NCBI RefSeq assembly: GCF_000143415.4
Contig: NW_003314261.1
Location: 5,334,199-5,398,198, forward strand
Source of the DNA: Selaginella moellendorffii
Taxonomy: Eukaryota > Streptophyta > Lycopodiopsida > Selaginellales > Selaginellaceae
Direction: 5' to 3'
DNA: 64,000 nt
Position 1 is the stretch's first letter, and each line of letters opens with the position of its first letter. The notes under the pieces were generated by a model. It was not told the origin of the DNA, made no database searches, and worked only from the letters and a program-made list of their open reading frames with translations. The position numbers were made by a program, and so were the translations under genes. Below are positions 1 to 13,317 of the stretch, in pieces.

Positions 1-15
1 GAGCGGCGGAATACC

Positions 16-451
16 TTGGTGCCTTTACAAATAGGGAAGAGTGATAAAATTTCCTATCGATATGCTGGTCTATATGAAGTGCTAGAGCGCATTGGTAAAG
101 CGGCTTATCGGGTGCGGCTGCCAGCTGGGGTGAAAATTCATCCGGTATTTTATGTCAGCCAGTTGAAAGGTGTACTATCTCGGAGTGAAGGGCCCAATGC
201 CTCCTTGATGTATACGGCTGTGGAAGATGGATCAGGAGCTTGAGCAAGGTTCCCCAGAAAGGGTGATCACCGGTACAACTCGTCCTTGGGACAAGGACTT
301 TGTTAGGGGGGAAGAATTGTTAGGCGCCAGCTTTGACTATGTGGTCAACATTGGTCAAAGGGAGGCTCAAGGTATATTAAGGCATGTTAGGGTAAGGGAC
401 TTAACCTACCCTAGGGCTCACAGTGGAGCGGTGGCGCAGTGGAGCTTTTGA
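16..451 (+). pseudogene. Ty3/gypsy pol 3' end remnant
   Basis: The open frame at 16-243 resembles the C-terminal end of gypsy integrases: a glycine-proline-like segment ([12 protein letters not shown]), then AYRVRLPAG and [13 protein letters not shown], matching the conserved 'YxGPYxVLERIGxxAYRLxLP...IHxVFHVSQL' block. It stops at 243. A second open frame (227-451) continues in another frame with PERVITGTTRPWD, a possible decayed chromodomain-like tail. The element enters from outside the left edge, so its gag, protease and RT cannot be judged. The sequence differs from the gypsy family at 54395-59404, so it is another lineage. The shift between the two frames suggests it is dead. Confidence 0.65.
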
Positions 452-515
452 GGTAGCTTGGGGGTGGTTGGGTGGTGAGGAACCTCAAGAGGTGGTGTAG
501 CATATTCTAGGGCGA

Positions 516-1140
516 CTAGATCTCTGTCTTTTTGCGCCGGATCATAGCAAACTCGATAATGTCAAAAGCTCCACAGATCAGCTGGGTCGCGTCGATGGCC
601 ATGAGCGCTCTTGCCATTTCAAACGCCTCCTGCAAGTCCAAGCCCATGACTCCGTCCTTAGCATCCATAGACACTACAAACAAGATGGTTACGGAAAGCA
701 AGAATGAATGAACTGGCCTCACAAAGAAAATCTCTCCCGCAATACACAAGTGCAGAGAAATCATTTGGCACTTCATCAAAAGAGACTGTATAAAAGAATC
801 ACAAACCTGGATGGAACCGACACAGCAGTTACGATTACCCATCGACCAATAACTGTTTGCAGCCTGATTAAGGTTCTCGGGCTAGGGTGGCCTTCACCTG
901 CGATGTGATTGTCAATCCTCGAGAATAATAGCTGCATGCAAGCTTACCTGAACATATAGGCCTTCCATAAACCCTGCAGACACACAAATGGCTATGTTGC
1001 ACAAATGAGAAAGGAGGAGCTACCAGATGCGCAAAAGGTTTTAACCGCTGGTGAGCAGCTCAAGGACTTCGCTCTTGGAGCGTGAATCGAAGAGCTCCAA
1101 AGTGTCAAGCATCTTATAAGAGATAATCACTGACAACTGC
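516..1140 (-). other. possible exons of an unrecognised gene
   Basis: On the minus strand, 664-516 reads as a plausible last exon (AKDGVMGLDLQEAF... ending RRKKTEI and TAG), preceded by a CAG/TAG-type acceptor. Farther upstream, 1134-1042 reads LSVIISYKMLDTLEL... with coding-like codon use after a GAG|CAG acceptor, and there are short GT/AG-bounded segments between. I could not join these in one consistent phase and recognise no family, so this may be a decayed gene. Confidence 0.25.
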
Positions 1141-1865
1141 TCCAAAACAACAAAAGAATCTCTATCTAGCTAACGTATCGTGACCAAGCAGCGTCCGGAA
1201 AACTCTACAGCTTGCATCGTAGGCTTTGCCACTGAAAGCTTCTTCAAAGCACTGCAGCAAAACCAAAGTCAGCCAGCTCCTCTCTACTAGCGAAGCCTAC
1301 TGGGATAAGTAAAGGTCAAAGGTCCTTTCCCACATCCCTTAGCTTGATTGCCCCCAATCTCTTGCTGAACTCTACTCTGCCACTTTCAAACATCTGAGTG
1401 AAACCCCAATGGAAGAAAAGGTTTATTATTGAAGAGCATACATTAAGGGATACATGAAGGATTCATGGACAGGTCAGAAGTACGTCGGGGATTCAAGCTG
1501 TGGCTGGAGGTCAAAATGTGGGAAAGGACCTTTGAATGGAGCATAACTCCCACTCTATTGGAACATCTGTCTGGCTTGGCAAGATTGTCAATGGCTGAAC
1601 AGGACGAGCAAACCAACCTCCATGTCATGCTGTGAAGAATCCCTTACATGCATTGAGGACTTGTTTAGTGAGAATGTAACTAAAAGCATCAATTTAAATT
1701 TCATCCACCCCAAAAAAAGTAAACAGGTCTTCCAAAGTAATGGTGAGGCCAGTTCATTCAGTGCAAGGTAAAAGAAGTGTAGTAGCTAAAGTCAAAAACT
1801 ACAATATGCTCATGTTCAAAGCTTTCAAGCGTTGGAAGCTTTGAAGGATCTCAAGGAGGAATATG
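665..1865. other. intergenic, no confident gene
   Basis: Apart from the possible exons noted on the minus strand, this stretch shows only short frames with no recognisable domain. I see no tRNA and no repeat structure. Confidence 0.5.
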
Positions 1866-2828
1866 TGTTAAGCACTAGATTAGGATAATAGAATAAAGAA
1901 AAGGCCCTGTGATTACCCTTTTATTCAGTTGGTTTAGGGTGTAAGAGATAGGATTTTAACATTGGTATTAGAGATTTTAAACAATGAAAGTAAACAACTT
2001 GAGAGACAATTTATAAGGTTTAAATATAAAGGGAAAGGGCCCATGAACAATAATGCATCTCTTTTTCTAATCAGTTAAGGATTTTGTGATACTTGGGGTT
2101 AAATGTCCTTGGGTTTGAATAGTATTAGGTTGGATGACCTCCCAGAAGTCCAAACTCAAGAGTGTACATTTAGTATTAGAAAGGGTCTCAAGTCTGACTC
2201 CCTTGGTTGGTTTAAGGGAATCGCACCACATATTAATTGATATTTGGTAAGTTTAATTTGTTCTCTCTTGGAAGTCTAGACTTAGGAGCATACATTTAGT
2301 GAGAGGGTCTTAAGTCCGATTTTTTTGGTTAGTTAAAGGAATTGCATCACATGTTGATTGACATTTGGTAAGTTCAATTTGCTTTGGTTGAACTCAACCC
2401 GAGGGGTAGGGTGTCAAGAAAGCAAGGCTCTCGGAAAAGTTGTAGCTCTCAACTTTTGTTCATGAGGGCATGAATTTATAGGAAAGCATAGTGGATTGTA
2501 TGCAACCACAAAGAATGATTTGAGAGATAATCTATAGGGTTCAAATATAAAGGAAAAATACCTATAAAAAAGTGATCACCCCTTTAACCAATTGGCTTAG
2601 GGTGTAAAGGATAGGATCCTAACATTGGTATTGGAACTCAATTCTCTTGGGGTTTGGTAGACCCCAAGAGAAGGACCATGGTGACCAGAAGGTGGCCTAA
2701 GTATGATTGTGGATAATCATTCCTTGACAAAAGGAGGATTGTTAAGCATTAGGTCAAGATAATAGGATAAAGAAAGGGCTTTGCAATAAAGTGATCACCC
2801 CTTTAGCCAATTGGATATGATCTTAACA
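1866..2828 (+). mobile_element. nested miniature LTR elements (TRIM-like)
   Basis: An outer element has short LTRs at 1866-1961 and 2740-2828. Both start TGTTAAGCA and end TTAACA. The flanks ATATG and ACATG look like a 5-bp target duplication with one mismatch. Directly after the first LTR is TGGTATTAGAG (1963-1973), close to the plant initiator-tRNA-Met primer site TGGTATCAGAG. A second family lies inside: an LTR-like copy at about 1984-2168, a decayed primer site, an internal part containing CCCGAGGGGTAGGGTGTC, and a truncated second LTR starting at 2497. A third partial copy of the outer LTR lies near 2571-2630, again followed by TTGGTATTGGA. There is no coding capacity. Because the copies are nested and rearranged, only the outer boundaries are firm. 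Confidence 0.65.
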
Positions 2829-5356
<2,528 letters not shown>

Positions 5357-5456
5357 NNNNNNNNNNNNNNNNNNNNNNNNNNNNNNNNNNNNNNNNNNNN
5401 NNNNNNNNNNNNNNNNNNNNNNNNNNNNNNNNNNNNNNNNNNNNNNNNNNNNNNNN
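5357..5456. other. assembly gap (100 N)
   Basis: Exactly 100 N, the usual placeholder for a gap of unknown size. Confidence 0.99.
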
Positions 5457-5466
5457 ATATATGCAA

Positions 5467-6415
5467 TGTGAGTGCATGGAATATGGAAAGAGGAATATAA
5501 AAAATGTGCATATCAATTAGCCCAAAAACCTTAGCTTATATACAGGAGCGAGTGGTCCAAATTGAAACCAATCCAACGGCTACCAAATTCCCACTACACT
5601 AATATTAGTATATGGCATTGTAGCCATACACTTAGCCCTCACATCATCCCCTCCTCTCGGAATAATAGAAGACTATTAGGGTTCTCTTGTAGATGGATTG
5701 GGATTGGGAAGAACGTCAAGAGGAGGCATTAGCAGATCTATAGGTGGTATTAATTGCTCCTAATCCCTTGGTATTAAGTGTTTCAACCGTTACACATGCA
5801 TAATCTCTGAAGGATCGGTCTACTATACGTCATGCCAAACTTTATAAACTTGTGGTCCAACTTGCCGCAACACCTGATACAGTCCTTTTCACTGAGCAAG
5901 GAGCCCCTTAGATAAACCACGTACCGTAAGATGGGGAAAATGGACTAACACCAAATTAGCACCATTGTTGTCCCATTTGTACGTGGCCTAAGTGTTTAGC
6001 AAACTTTGCTCAGACAAGTGGAAGAATGCTCATCAAATACTGATCCCACAACCTAGCATTAGTAGCTTGTGGCAATCGCAAAGGTAAACCTAGCTCTATT
6101 GGTAATATTGGATCATGACCATATAAGAGTTTATTTAGTGAAGCACCAACAGAACTTTACACCCCTGTGATATATGCATACCAAAAAGATGGCAAATAAC
6201 CATCCCAAACCAAATGCTGAAAGTTCACATACTTCGTAATCATCCCTTTGAACGTCTGAACAAATCGTTCCACCAAACCATTTGATTGTGGATGATAAGC
6301 ACTCATGAAAGTGTGGCATATCCCCAACCGAGATGTCAAAACATGAAATGCCTTAGCCATAAATACAAGACTATTATCTGAAAGAATCTGCTCTAGACAA
6401 GAATGCTGGAACACC
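5467..6415 (-). mobile_element. gypsy LTR plus integrase fragment
   Basis: A decayed, 5'-truncated copy of the family that is nearly intact at 54395-59404. Its LTR spans 5467-5643 (TGTGAG...CTCACA in plus orientation), followed by the same purine-tract region and the 3' part of pol read on the minus strand. Minus frame 6414-6157 keeps integrase-core residues (SDNSLVF, AYHPQSNGLVERFV). Homology stops abruptly at 6415, in the middle of the integrase core. Compared with the intact copy many CG sites have become TG or CA, the pattern left by decay of methylated cytosine. Frames are broken throughout. Confidence 0.85.
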
Positions 6416-6560
6416 TGTCAGGAATCCCCCAATTCTTGCCACATTCCTGACTCTCGCCAGATTCCTGACTTGCAACCACATTCCTGACTCTCGAGACACT
6501 TCCCTATTCTTGACTCTCTAATTTTCCATACAATTCCTGATTCCCAAATCACATTTCTGA
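6416..6560. repeat. degenerate TTCCTGACTC repeats
   Basis: Between the gypsy fragment and the BAHD pseudogene the motif TTCCTGACTCTC or close variants recurs about six times at irregular 25-35 bp spacing, starting at TGTCAGGAATCCCCC. A TATA-like TATATTTAAG follows near 6590. It may be the start of an unidentified LTR, but no partner end is seen. Confidence 0.4.
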
Positions 6561-6720
6561 TGATGATGTGGCACCTCCTCGACCTTAGCTATATTTAAGC
6601 CGTCCTCGATCCAAGAATGGTGGAGCTTTATCAACCTATAATATATAGAGGTTAACATATTTTCAGACCCATAGACTAAACCTCCAAAGCAAGGAAGCTC
6701 TTGTAACTCAAATTGGTACA

Positions 6721-8068
6721 TAGGATTAATTCGTTTTGACTTTCTCACTGAACTTTGCCATTGTTTCAGGAGGAAGGAACACCGTGACTTCAATGGCTTT
6801 CCCACCTCTCGGTGACGGGTCGTAGAAGCAGAAGCCGTTCCACAGCTTCGTAGCGTGTCGAACAGCGGCTGGTTTCCCCCATCCAAAGTCCAGACTATAC
6901 ATTGGAAATCTTGGAGAGCTGCCACCCCAGGTATCCACACCATCTGTCACGCCTTTGCTGAACGGGTTACTCCCTTTGGTGTTTTCGTTGTAGATGGCAA
7001 TTGCGGAGCGGATCTCATACTCGTGATTGCCTCGTGGACAACAGCTCCCGTGAATGGAAGGCCTCCAGTCACAAGTTCCCCGGCTGTGGACTCGGCCAGC
7101 GCACAGAACACACAGTTTCCAAAGTAGCCCGCCAGGAGAGGAGTGCTCAGCCGGCTTCTACAGTTGAGTGGAAGCTGATGGCTGGTTTTCTGAGATGCTG
7201 GAAGATGGCGAGCCTTGCAAAGTGCTATCCAGACCTGTGACGCCACGACCTCGAACGCTGAGAAACTACCCGACGCCAAGAACTTAAGCCTCTCGATAGT
7301 CCCGTCGTCGAACTCGAAGATCTTGGCCTCCATGCCATTGGAAACCTCCTCGAAGACATATGAAAGGGAACTGGTCGGGGTTATGCTGGAGAACTGCTCG
7401 TGCTGCTGCTCGAAAAACCGGTCGTGAGTTGGAGGCATGGAGATGGAAAGGCCTCGACAGATCTCGGACCAGGAACACATGAATTGCCACAACGAGCTGC
7501 CGTCCATGACGAGATGATCAAACGACCAAGCAACACACACGCCTCCGCAGCGAAACTCAGTCACCAGTTCTTCACGAGATCAAACGCGAGAAAAAAGTCT
7601 TTTTGCGGGATCTTTACCTGGATAGTGATGAAAGGTATGTTGGTCGACAAGCCACTAAACTCATAGTTTCCTCTTTTGATCAGCTTGGAGGACCACGGCC
7701 GGGGCTGGGAGTAATCGAGCTCCTCCAGGGAGACTTGCATCAGCGACGCAGAACTCAACGCCGGCTCCGCTGCAAGAGATCACAGGTCTGTCTCCCTCGT
7801 TTTGGATCTCTAGCCTTCCAGCTAAGGGATAGAAATCTACCAGGACTTTGGCCAAGCACGCCTTCATCCTCTCAATCAAGCTCTCGTTACTGCTACTGCT
7901 ACCGCCTTTGGATTCGAAGAAGCAAACGAGCTGGAGGTAAAGCATGCTGCTTCTCTTTTGCATTATGTCGAGAGCCGTGAATGGAAGCTTGGAGCAGTGA
8001 CCATCTTCCAGTTTCTTCTCGGGAGAGATCTTTGAGACTTGGCGCTCTTGCACTTCAAAGCTCGCCGT
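6721..8068 (-). pseudogene. BAHD acyltransferase pseudogene
   Basis: A decayed inverted duplicate of the intact BAHD gene at 34738-36092. Exon 1 is about 8068-7616, intron about 7615-7565, exon 2 about 7564-6730. Visible lesions: the start codon is ACG (8066-8068), a 2-bp deletion near 7734 breaks exon 1, and a 10-bp deletion near 7018 breaks exon 2. The HXXXD motif (HLVMD) and the DFGWG motif survive in separate frames. Similarity continues into both flanks (to about 8220 upstream and about 6713 downstream), and the intron is retained, so this was a DNA-level segmental duplication and not a retrocopy. The lesions rule out a full-length product. Confidence 0.9.
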
Positions 8069-8229
8069 GGCCGGAAGTGCGAGACTAGAGAGGGAAGAAC
8101 AGCACTAGTTTGTGTGTCCCAGCTTTTGGCATCTTTTAGGATATGCATTACTCTGAGAATTTACCATCAATACATATATATATTCTGGGATTTGAAAACG
8201 AACCACCCCAATATTTACCGGCAATCAAT

Positions 8230-8543
8230 GATCACCTCAAAGCAATACAAGCAGTGCATTCCAAGGTGCAACAACGCTTTAGAAGGTGTGATAATATATT
8301 CTAGTGTGTGATTTTATTAGTTTTTTCTAGGCATTGAGAATGCTCTCTAAGGCAAAAGGTTTGCTTCTTTCTTCTCTTGTTTAAGACTTAACTCGTGGAA
8401 GTTATAGGAAGTCATGGTCAAAGCGACGACGTCGTGGAGAAGGCTGCCATTCACAACTCTAGGTATATTTCTTAAAAATTAGCTGCTCCTATGCCTGGAT
8501 GAGGCGAAGCGTCCGTTTTGCGAGCATGGCACTCCAATCTCGC
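8230..8543. other. spacer with a synaptotagmin-like scrap
   Basis: No gene. About 60 bp at 8335-8395 (CTCTCTAAGGCAAAAGGTTT...) resembles the end of exon 6 and start of intron 6 of the synaptotagmin gene at 14056-16341, and is even closer to the pseudogene copy near 12590. Confidence 0.4.
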
Positions 8544-9873
8544 TTAAAGCTCAAACTCTGTCAAGAAAACAAAAGAAAAACTCAGAGTTCAATTCCCTGA
8601 TATCCTTACCTTTCAGAGGATGAGCTTTCGTCCAATCGTAGCAAACAGTCATCAAACCAGCAATGTCCACACACCCGACGTAAACGACGGCTTTGCGGTG
8701 CGTGAGCCCAGCCTCGAGAGCTGAAGACAAAAAGAAACAACAGTTAGACAGTATCAATCCTCCGCCAAGAATATCCAAACCTTTCCCGAAGTCGGGATCG
8801 TCCTCGACTCGTCGTTGGAACTTGTCGCGGATGGCAGTCTGATCGAGCCTCCTCTCTCCCTTCTTCTTCTTCTTCGTCGATCGAGTATCACGAGCCGGGA
8901 TCTCCTCGAATTCCACCACCACTCCGCCAAGACTTCCTTCATCGTCAAGGACAGGGGCACCAACCTCCACCGTGCTCTCCACCGGAAGCATCACCATGCG
9001 GTAAGGCACGCACTCACCAGTTGTGAGGGTTCGATCCTCAAGGAAGATGCCCGCCACGCACTTGATGTCCCCGGACTCTGGGTCGCGCTTCCAGCTGTAG
9101 GCATCCCCCGACCTGGCAACCCAGTCAGTCCAGTTGATGCAATAGTTGAAGCTGACGGGTTTGGTCGGCGTCAGGATGGCGAGCTGTTCGATCGCTTCCT
9201 CGTAAGTCACCACGCACTCGTACACCAGTGGTGGATCCGGAAACACCAGGACGTGCTTGCCGGAGGTGGAGCTACGGTCGCAGCACACAGCGGCGGTGAA
9301 GCAAGATCCATCGGGCTTCACCAAGGCGGCCAGGCCCCTGTAGTTGTCATCGCTCGGCTCGTCGTCACCCTCCACAAAGTGCAGGCGAGCCACCATCTTG
9401 GAGACCCTGGACTGCAACACGCTGCGAACTTGCTCTGGCTTCATGCCCTCTGGCTCCAGCTCCTTGACGTACGACCACAGGCCCGCGACGTTGCTCATGA
9501 ACGCCTTGTATCGCCTCGACTCTGCGGCCTCTCTCCTTTGCCTCTTCCTTGCCACCAGATCCTTCTCGTCTTTCTGCCGGATGAGATCCTGGACGGGAGG
9601 GTGCTCGTAAGTAGCGGCAGAGCAGCGGCGGCCGGTGATGAGGAGCGCTTGGTCCCGGCTACTACCGTCACCCTGGTCCTGGATCATCGCGGCGATGTCG
9701 TCGAGGGAGAGCATCGAGTTGCCGTCGGGGCCTGGGACTAGAGCGCAGTCGCCGATGCGGAGGGAGTCCGGGTCCAGGCCCCAGTGGCGAGCGATGGCAC
9801 CCACCATGAGTTTGGAGCCATCCAAAGGGAATCGCAGCGCCTCGTCACCCCGCTTCACCCACACCACCGCCAT
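8544..9873 (-). CDS. unrecognised 405-aa protein, three exons
   Basis: Start at 9873 (MAVVWVKRG). Exons 9873-8781, 8720-8610 and 8557-8544, with introns of 60 and 52 bp that have GT and AG ends. The first intron is a multiple of three with no stop, so retention would keep the frame. The predicted protein is 405 aa and ends AHPLKEFEL. The first 80 residues look like a compact alpha/beta domain, perhaps ubiquitin-like; this is a guess from pattern only. Residues about 95-125 are highly charged, and a lysine-rich run (STKKKKKGERR) near residue 340 could be a nuclear localisation signal. I recognise no family. The long exon with no stops, strong coding-like composition and sensible splice sites make it a credible gene. 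Confidence 0.75.
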
Positions 9874-11136
9874 AGCTCGCTTAGATCAGGAACCCTAAAT
9901 CTGCTCGCGACGGCATTAAGTCCTGAAGCGATCTGGGAATGGGAAAGCGAAGATTTCATTGATATGTTTTGTCGCCATCACTCCAACCGAGCAAAACGTC
10001 GAGATGTCCATTACCATGCAGGTCATTGACGATTCGTGAAAGTCCATTACCATCCAAGGTTTAATTTTGCTTCTCCTGTCTTCTGTATGGATTTGGGAAG
10101 ACACGGACTACATTGGCAATCTTTTTTAAAATGATATTTCTAAATCTTTTGATTTCATGTTTCATGGTGGGCATATATAAATGAATGAATGATTCAAGGA
10201 ACTTTCTTCTGGGATTAAAAACGATTGAACAGGACACGCACGCTTTTCGTCACACCAGAGTTTGCAAACCTTGCTTGGCTACGCTTTCTCTTTGCCTTTT
10301 CGGCTGCCACCACTAAGAGGAGCCCCGGGAGGCGGCGGGACCGCCTCGACCCCTGCTGCTACTGCCACCTCTGCCGCGGCTGCCACCATCACCCGGCCAC
10401 GGTTGCTAACTCCCCCATCACCTCAGCGGCTGCTGCCACCGCCGCCATCACCTCGACGGCTGTTGCCACCTCCACTGTTCCGCTCCCACCAGCTGCTCCA
10501 CCGCTCGTACTAGCTCCACGTAGAGCGCTCATGCAAGCGTAAGATTTTCCCTACTAGAGCGCTTCTGATGTCGATCATCTTTTCACGGCCCCAAAATGCT
10601 GGAACTTCAATCCCGCTGGAGCCACGCTCCCTAGCTCCTAAACAACGGATCGCTTGCCTGACAAGATCCCCAGAAATGTAGCTCCTCCTCGTCAAGAGCC
10701 CTAATCTGCGGGTGTAAATATCATCTAAGATATTCCTTAAAGTAAATCTTGCAATTTTATTACTTAGACCCCTAACACTTCTACAGTATAAAGAGTACTT
10801 TAGTTCCATGCAACACGTTCAGGTTTTTTTTAGGTTGAGGTTATTTGGATTTGTATGAAAGAGAAAAAAAAGTTCATATTACTGATTTGGCCAAAAAGGC
10901 CAGCGTTCATGCTCCAGGTTGTGCTGCAAAAAGAAAAAAAACTAAATTTGAACTAATAGTGCACAGTTGGCATTATACGCCAATTTCTCCTAGTATCATC
11001 CTAAGACTGACAAATGGCTTGAAGTATGTAATACTAATTCTAATTGCAACTTGCTTATGTGTCACTGACTAGCATCTCTCAGTCTAGCGCCCTGTACCGC
11101 TGGGACTTTCTCCGTGTGTCGTTGCTCCTTGATCGG
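9874..11136. other. intergenic with low-complexity tract
   Basis: 10340-10500 is a GCTGCCACC/GCCGCCATCACC-type trinucleotide-rich stretch that opens Ala/Pro/Thr frames but shows no gene features. The minus frame 10809-10510 contains RSVRGLSNKIARFTLRNIL, faintly like the start of LINE endonuclease domains; I could not extend it. No RNA gene seen. Confidence 0.45.
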
Positions 11137-11669
11137 TCAGAACTCCTTCAGAGGATACACTTTGTCCTCCTCGTCCGTCGCGTCTCTCTGCGCGTAGTAC
11201 TGCTGGTCGACCTCCGGGAGGTATGCCAAGAAGTGATACCGCCTCCCTAGCTTCATCAGCTCCGTGCTTACTGGGAGAAAAGGCATGTCCTTTTCGATCT
11301 GCAGCATCGCGATCTCATGCTCCTCATCCACAGCAACAAACGTAGCGCTCATCCTGGCCGGATCCGTGGGGAAAAGAACTGCCCATTTGCACCGGAAAGG
11401 GTCGTAGCCGGAGAGAGCAGGGAGTGGCACGAAGCAACGCCTGCAAATCAAGGCGAGGGAGCAGCATGGATTTCTAGCCAGGAATCAAGAGAAAGTTCTC
11501 ACCTTGGATCCACCATGACGACAGTCGTGATCGTTGTGACAGAAGAGAGGAAGCTCTCCTCGTCAGTCTTGAGGTAGAGCCGACCCAGTGCCGATCGTGC
11601 ATCGCGGAAATCATCGTCTTCCACCTCGAATCTTCCATAGCGCCGAGCCCTCTCGCTGCTGGAAGCCAT
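11137..11669 (-). CDS. small protein with protease-like segment
   Basis: Two exons, 11669-11503 and 11440-11137, joined across a 62-bp intron (GTGAGA...TTTGCAG), give 156 aa starting MASSSERARRYGRFEVEDDD. The second exon has a segment, FVAVDEEHEIAMLQIEKDMP followed by LPVSTELMKLG, that resembles the catalytic-Asp region of trypsin-like/Deg peptidases ('hxxDlAlLkIe...lP.sxelxxGe'). No catalytic His or Ser is visible. The family's usual length is at least 200 aa in the protease domain alone, so this is a degenerate or partial member. The assignment is weak. The continuous frame and clean splice sites support a real transcript. Confidence 0.5.
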
Positions 11670-11744
11670 CAATTGGTAGAAGACTAGGGTTTAAGGGGGT
11701 TTTACTAGAAAGAACTGTTTTTTATGCTCCGGCCAGAGGTTCTT

Positions 11745-13192
11745 TTCTTTCGCGCGCGGCCTTGGGGCTGATCAGCAGCGTGCTTGGCCTTTGTCTTCGG
11801 CTATTTCCTCTTCATCTACGTTACGCCCGTGGATGTCAAGGTAGGGATTCTCGCCACGAATGTAGCTAGATTTTGAGAAATTTCTGATCACTTGGCTCGC
11901 AAGATCCTACAGGGAGCTTGAAGCCAAGCCGCTACGCCGGAGATTCCTTTAGTCCAGAGTAAGTGCCAATCTTTCTTTCCTCTTTCATGTCGCATTTTTC
12001 TAAAACAAGTTCTTAGCGGATCTACCTTGGCATTGCTTACTCTGGCTTGCAAATGTAGGCTATTTGCAAAAGACGCTGCTAAACCATACTGGGATACCGG
12101 GCGAAGTTCAAGCTACGATGTCAACTTATCGATGGGAATAAAAGGAGCTAGTTCCTACTCGTAAGTTTTTCGATGGTTTTCTCTTGGATCTTCGCTAAAG
12201 GAAGTATCTACAGGTGATAGCACTGGTGGAGCCGATCATTTCCACCATCTTTTTGAGGACCGAGAACCGTGTGGCTCATCGCTCCTTGAATCACCAGCCA
12301 AAGTATAGCCTCGTCACCAGGGCCGGAGAAGGCTACAGCGTGACTGCGCGCTGTCCTCGCTCGAATTCGAGTCCTCGACATTAATCACGTTTGTAGGTAG
12401 TGTTGTTCCTTTGTTCTTGTACGTGCTGTCTTTGACGACTTCGTCTCGCAGGCATCAAAGTGTTTGATACTCACGTTACGGTCAAGGCGTTTGGCCTCTC
12501 CAGCTTGGTAGCTACATCGCTTTTCTGTTCTCTCTCTTCCAGCGTCTGAAATTCTTTCTTGCATTCGGGAATGCTTCGCAGGATCATAGTCTCTCTAAGG
12601 CAAAAGGTTTGCTTCGTTTATCCTTAGCGATCAAGGATTAAAGTATCGGAAATGTACTTGTGGCCCAGAACAATGGAAATCAACGTCATAGAAGATCCGA
12701 GGTAAGACTTAGCGTGGAAGTCGTACATATACTCATGAATACCTCTCAGAGCGCTGTTGCGGAAAGTCAAGGTTGTCGGGGCGACGGGAAGTCTGCCTGA
12801 CCCATACGCGAGTGGTGAAAGACCGTTTGCCAAGAAAACCGTGAAAAAGAACACTCTCAATCCAAATTGGAACGAAACCTTTAACCTTTGGAATGTCAAG
12901 CTCTTGAGCTATTTGTTTAACTGGGCAAAGGTACGTGACGAGGCTTCTGATTCATTGCAAGCCCATCCAAGCTAGTGTTTACGGGGAGAAGTTGCTAATG
13001 CCGTCGAAAAGCTCCAGAAGGAAATGGTTTGGTGCCGAAGACTTGGAAGGCAAGCATCACACGAACTGAGGCTCGCGTTTAGAGGCAAAGCAAAGAAAAC
13101 CAAGGTACGCAGAGTCCTCCCTTGATTTGGTTTTTGTTCTTTCTCTGTTGTCTTTGCTGGTGGTTTCTCAGGCTATAAAGAAGAACAGAGAT
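11745..13192 (+). pseudogene. synaptotagmin pseudogene
   Basis: An intron-containing, deletion-riddled copy of the gene at 14056-16341. Recognisable parts in order: exon 1 near 11750-11840 with its ATG lost and an internal deletion; parts of exons 2-5 near 11900-12510; the exon 6 end near 12580; the exon 8 region 12640-12705; the C2A exon near 12750-12930 (PDPYASGERPFAKK remains but is frameshifted); a C2B piece at 13015-13110; and the start of exon 11 near 13170. Introns are kept, so it arose by tandem duplication. Frames are broken many times. Confidence 0.85.
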
Positions 13193-13317
13193 AAAGAACA
13201 ACCTTCAAGTTCGAAAGATCTCTTAAAGAAAATATAACAAAAGAGGTTTGAATGAGACTGTACTTGCGTTATCTTGACATTTGTACTAACTTGGCTGCCT
13301 GCGCATACCATTTTCGC

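Noticed and set aside
8815-9741. 308-codon open frame on the plus strand
   Set aside because: Shadow of the 405-aa minus-strand gene; no start context or domain.
10225-10542. 105-codon Ala/Pro/Thr frame
   Set aside because: Trinucleotide low-complexity sequence without domain or splice support.
10510-10809. Possible LINE endonuclease start (minus)
   Set aside because: Similarity is limited to about 20 residues and cannot be extended; listed only as a remark.
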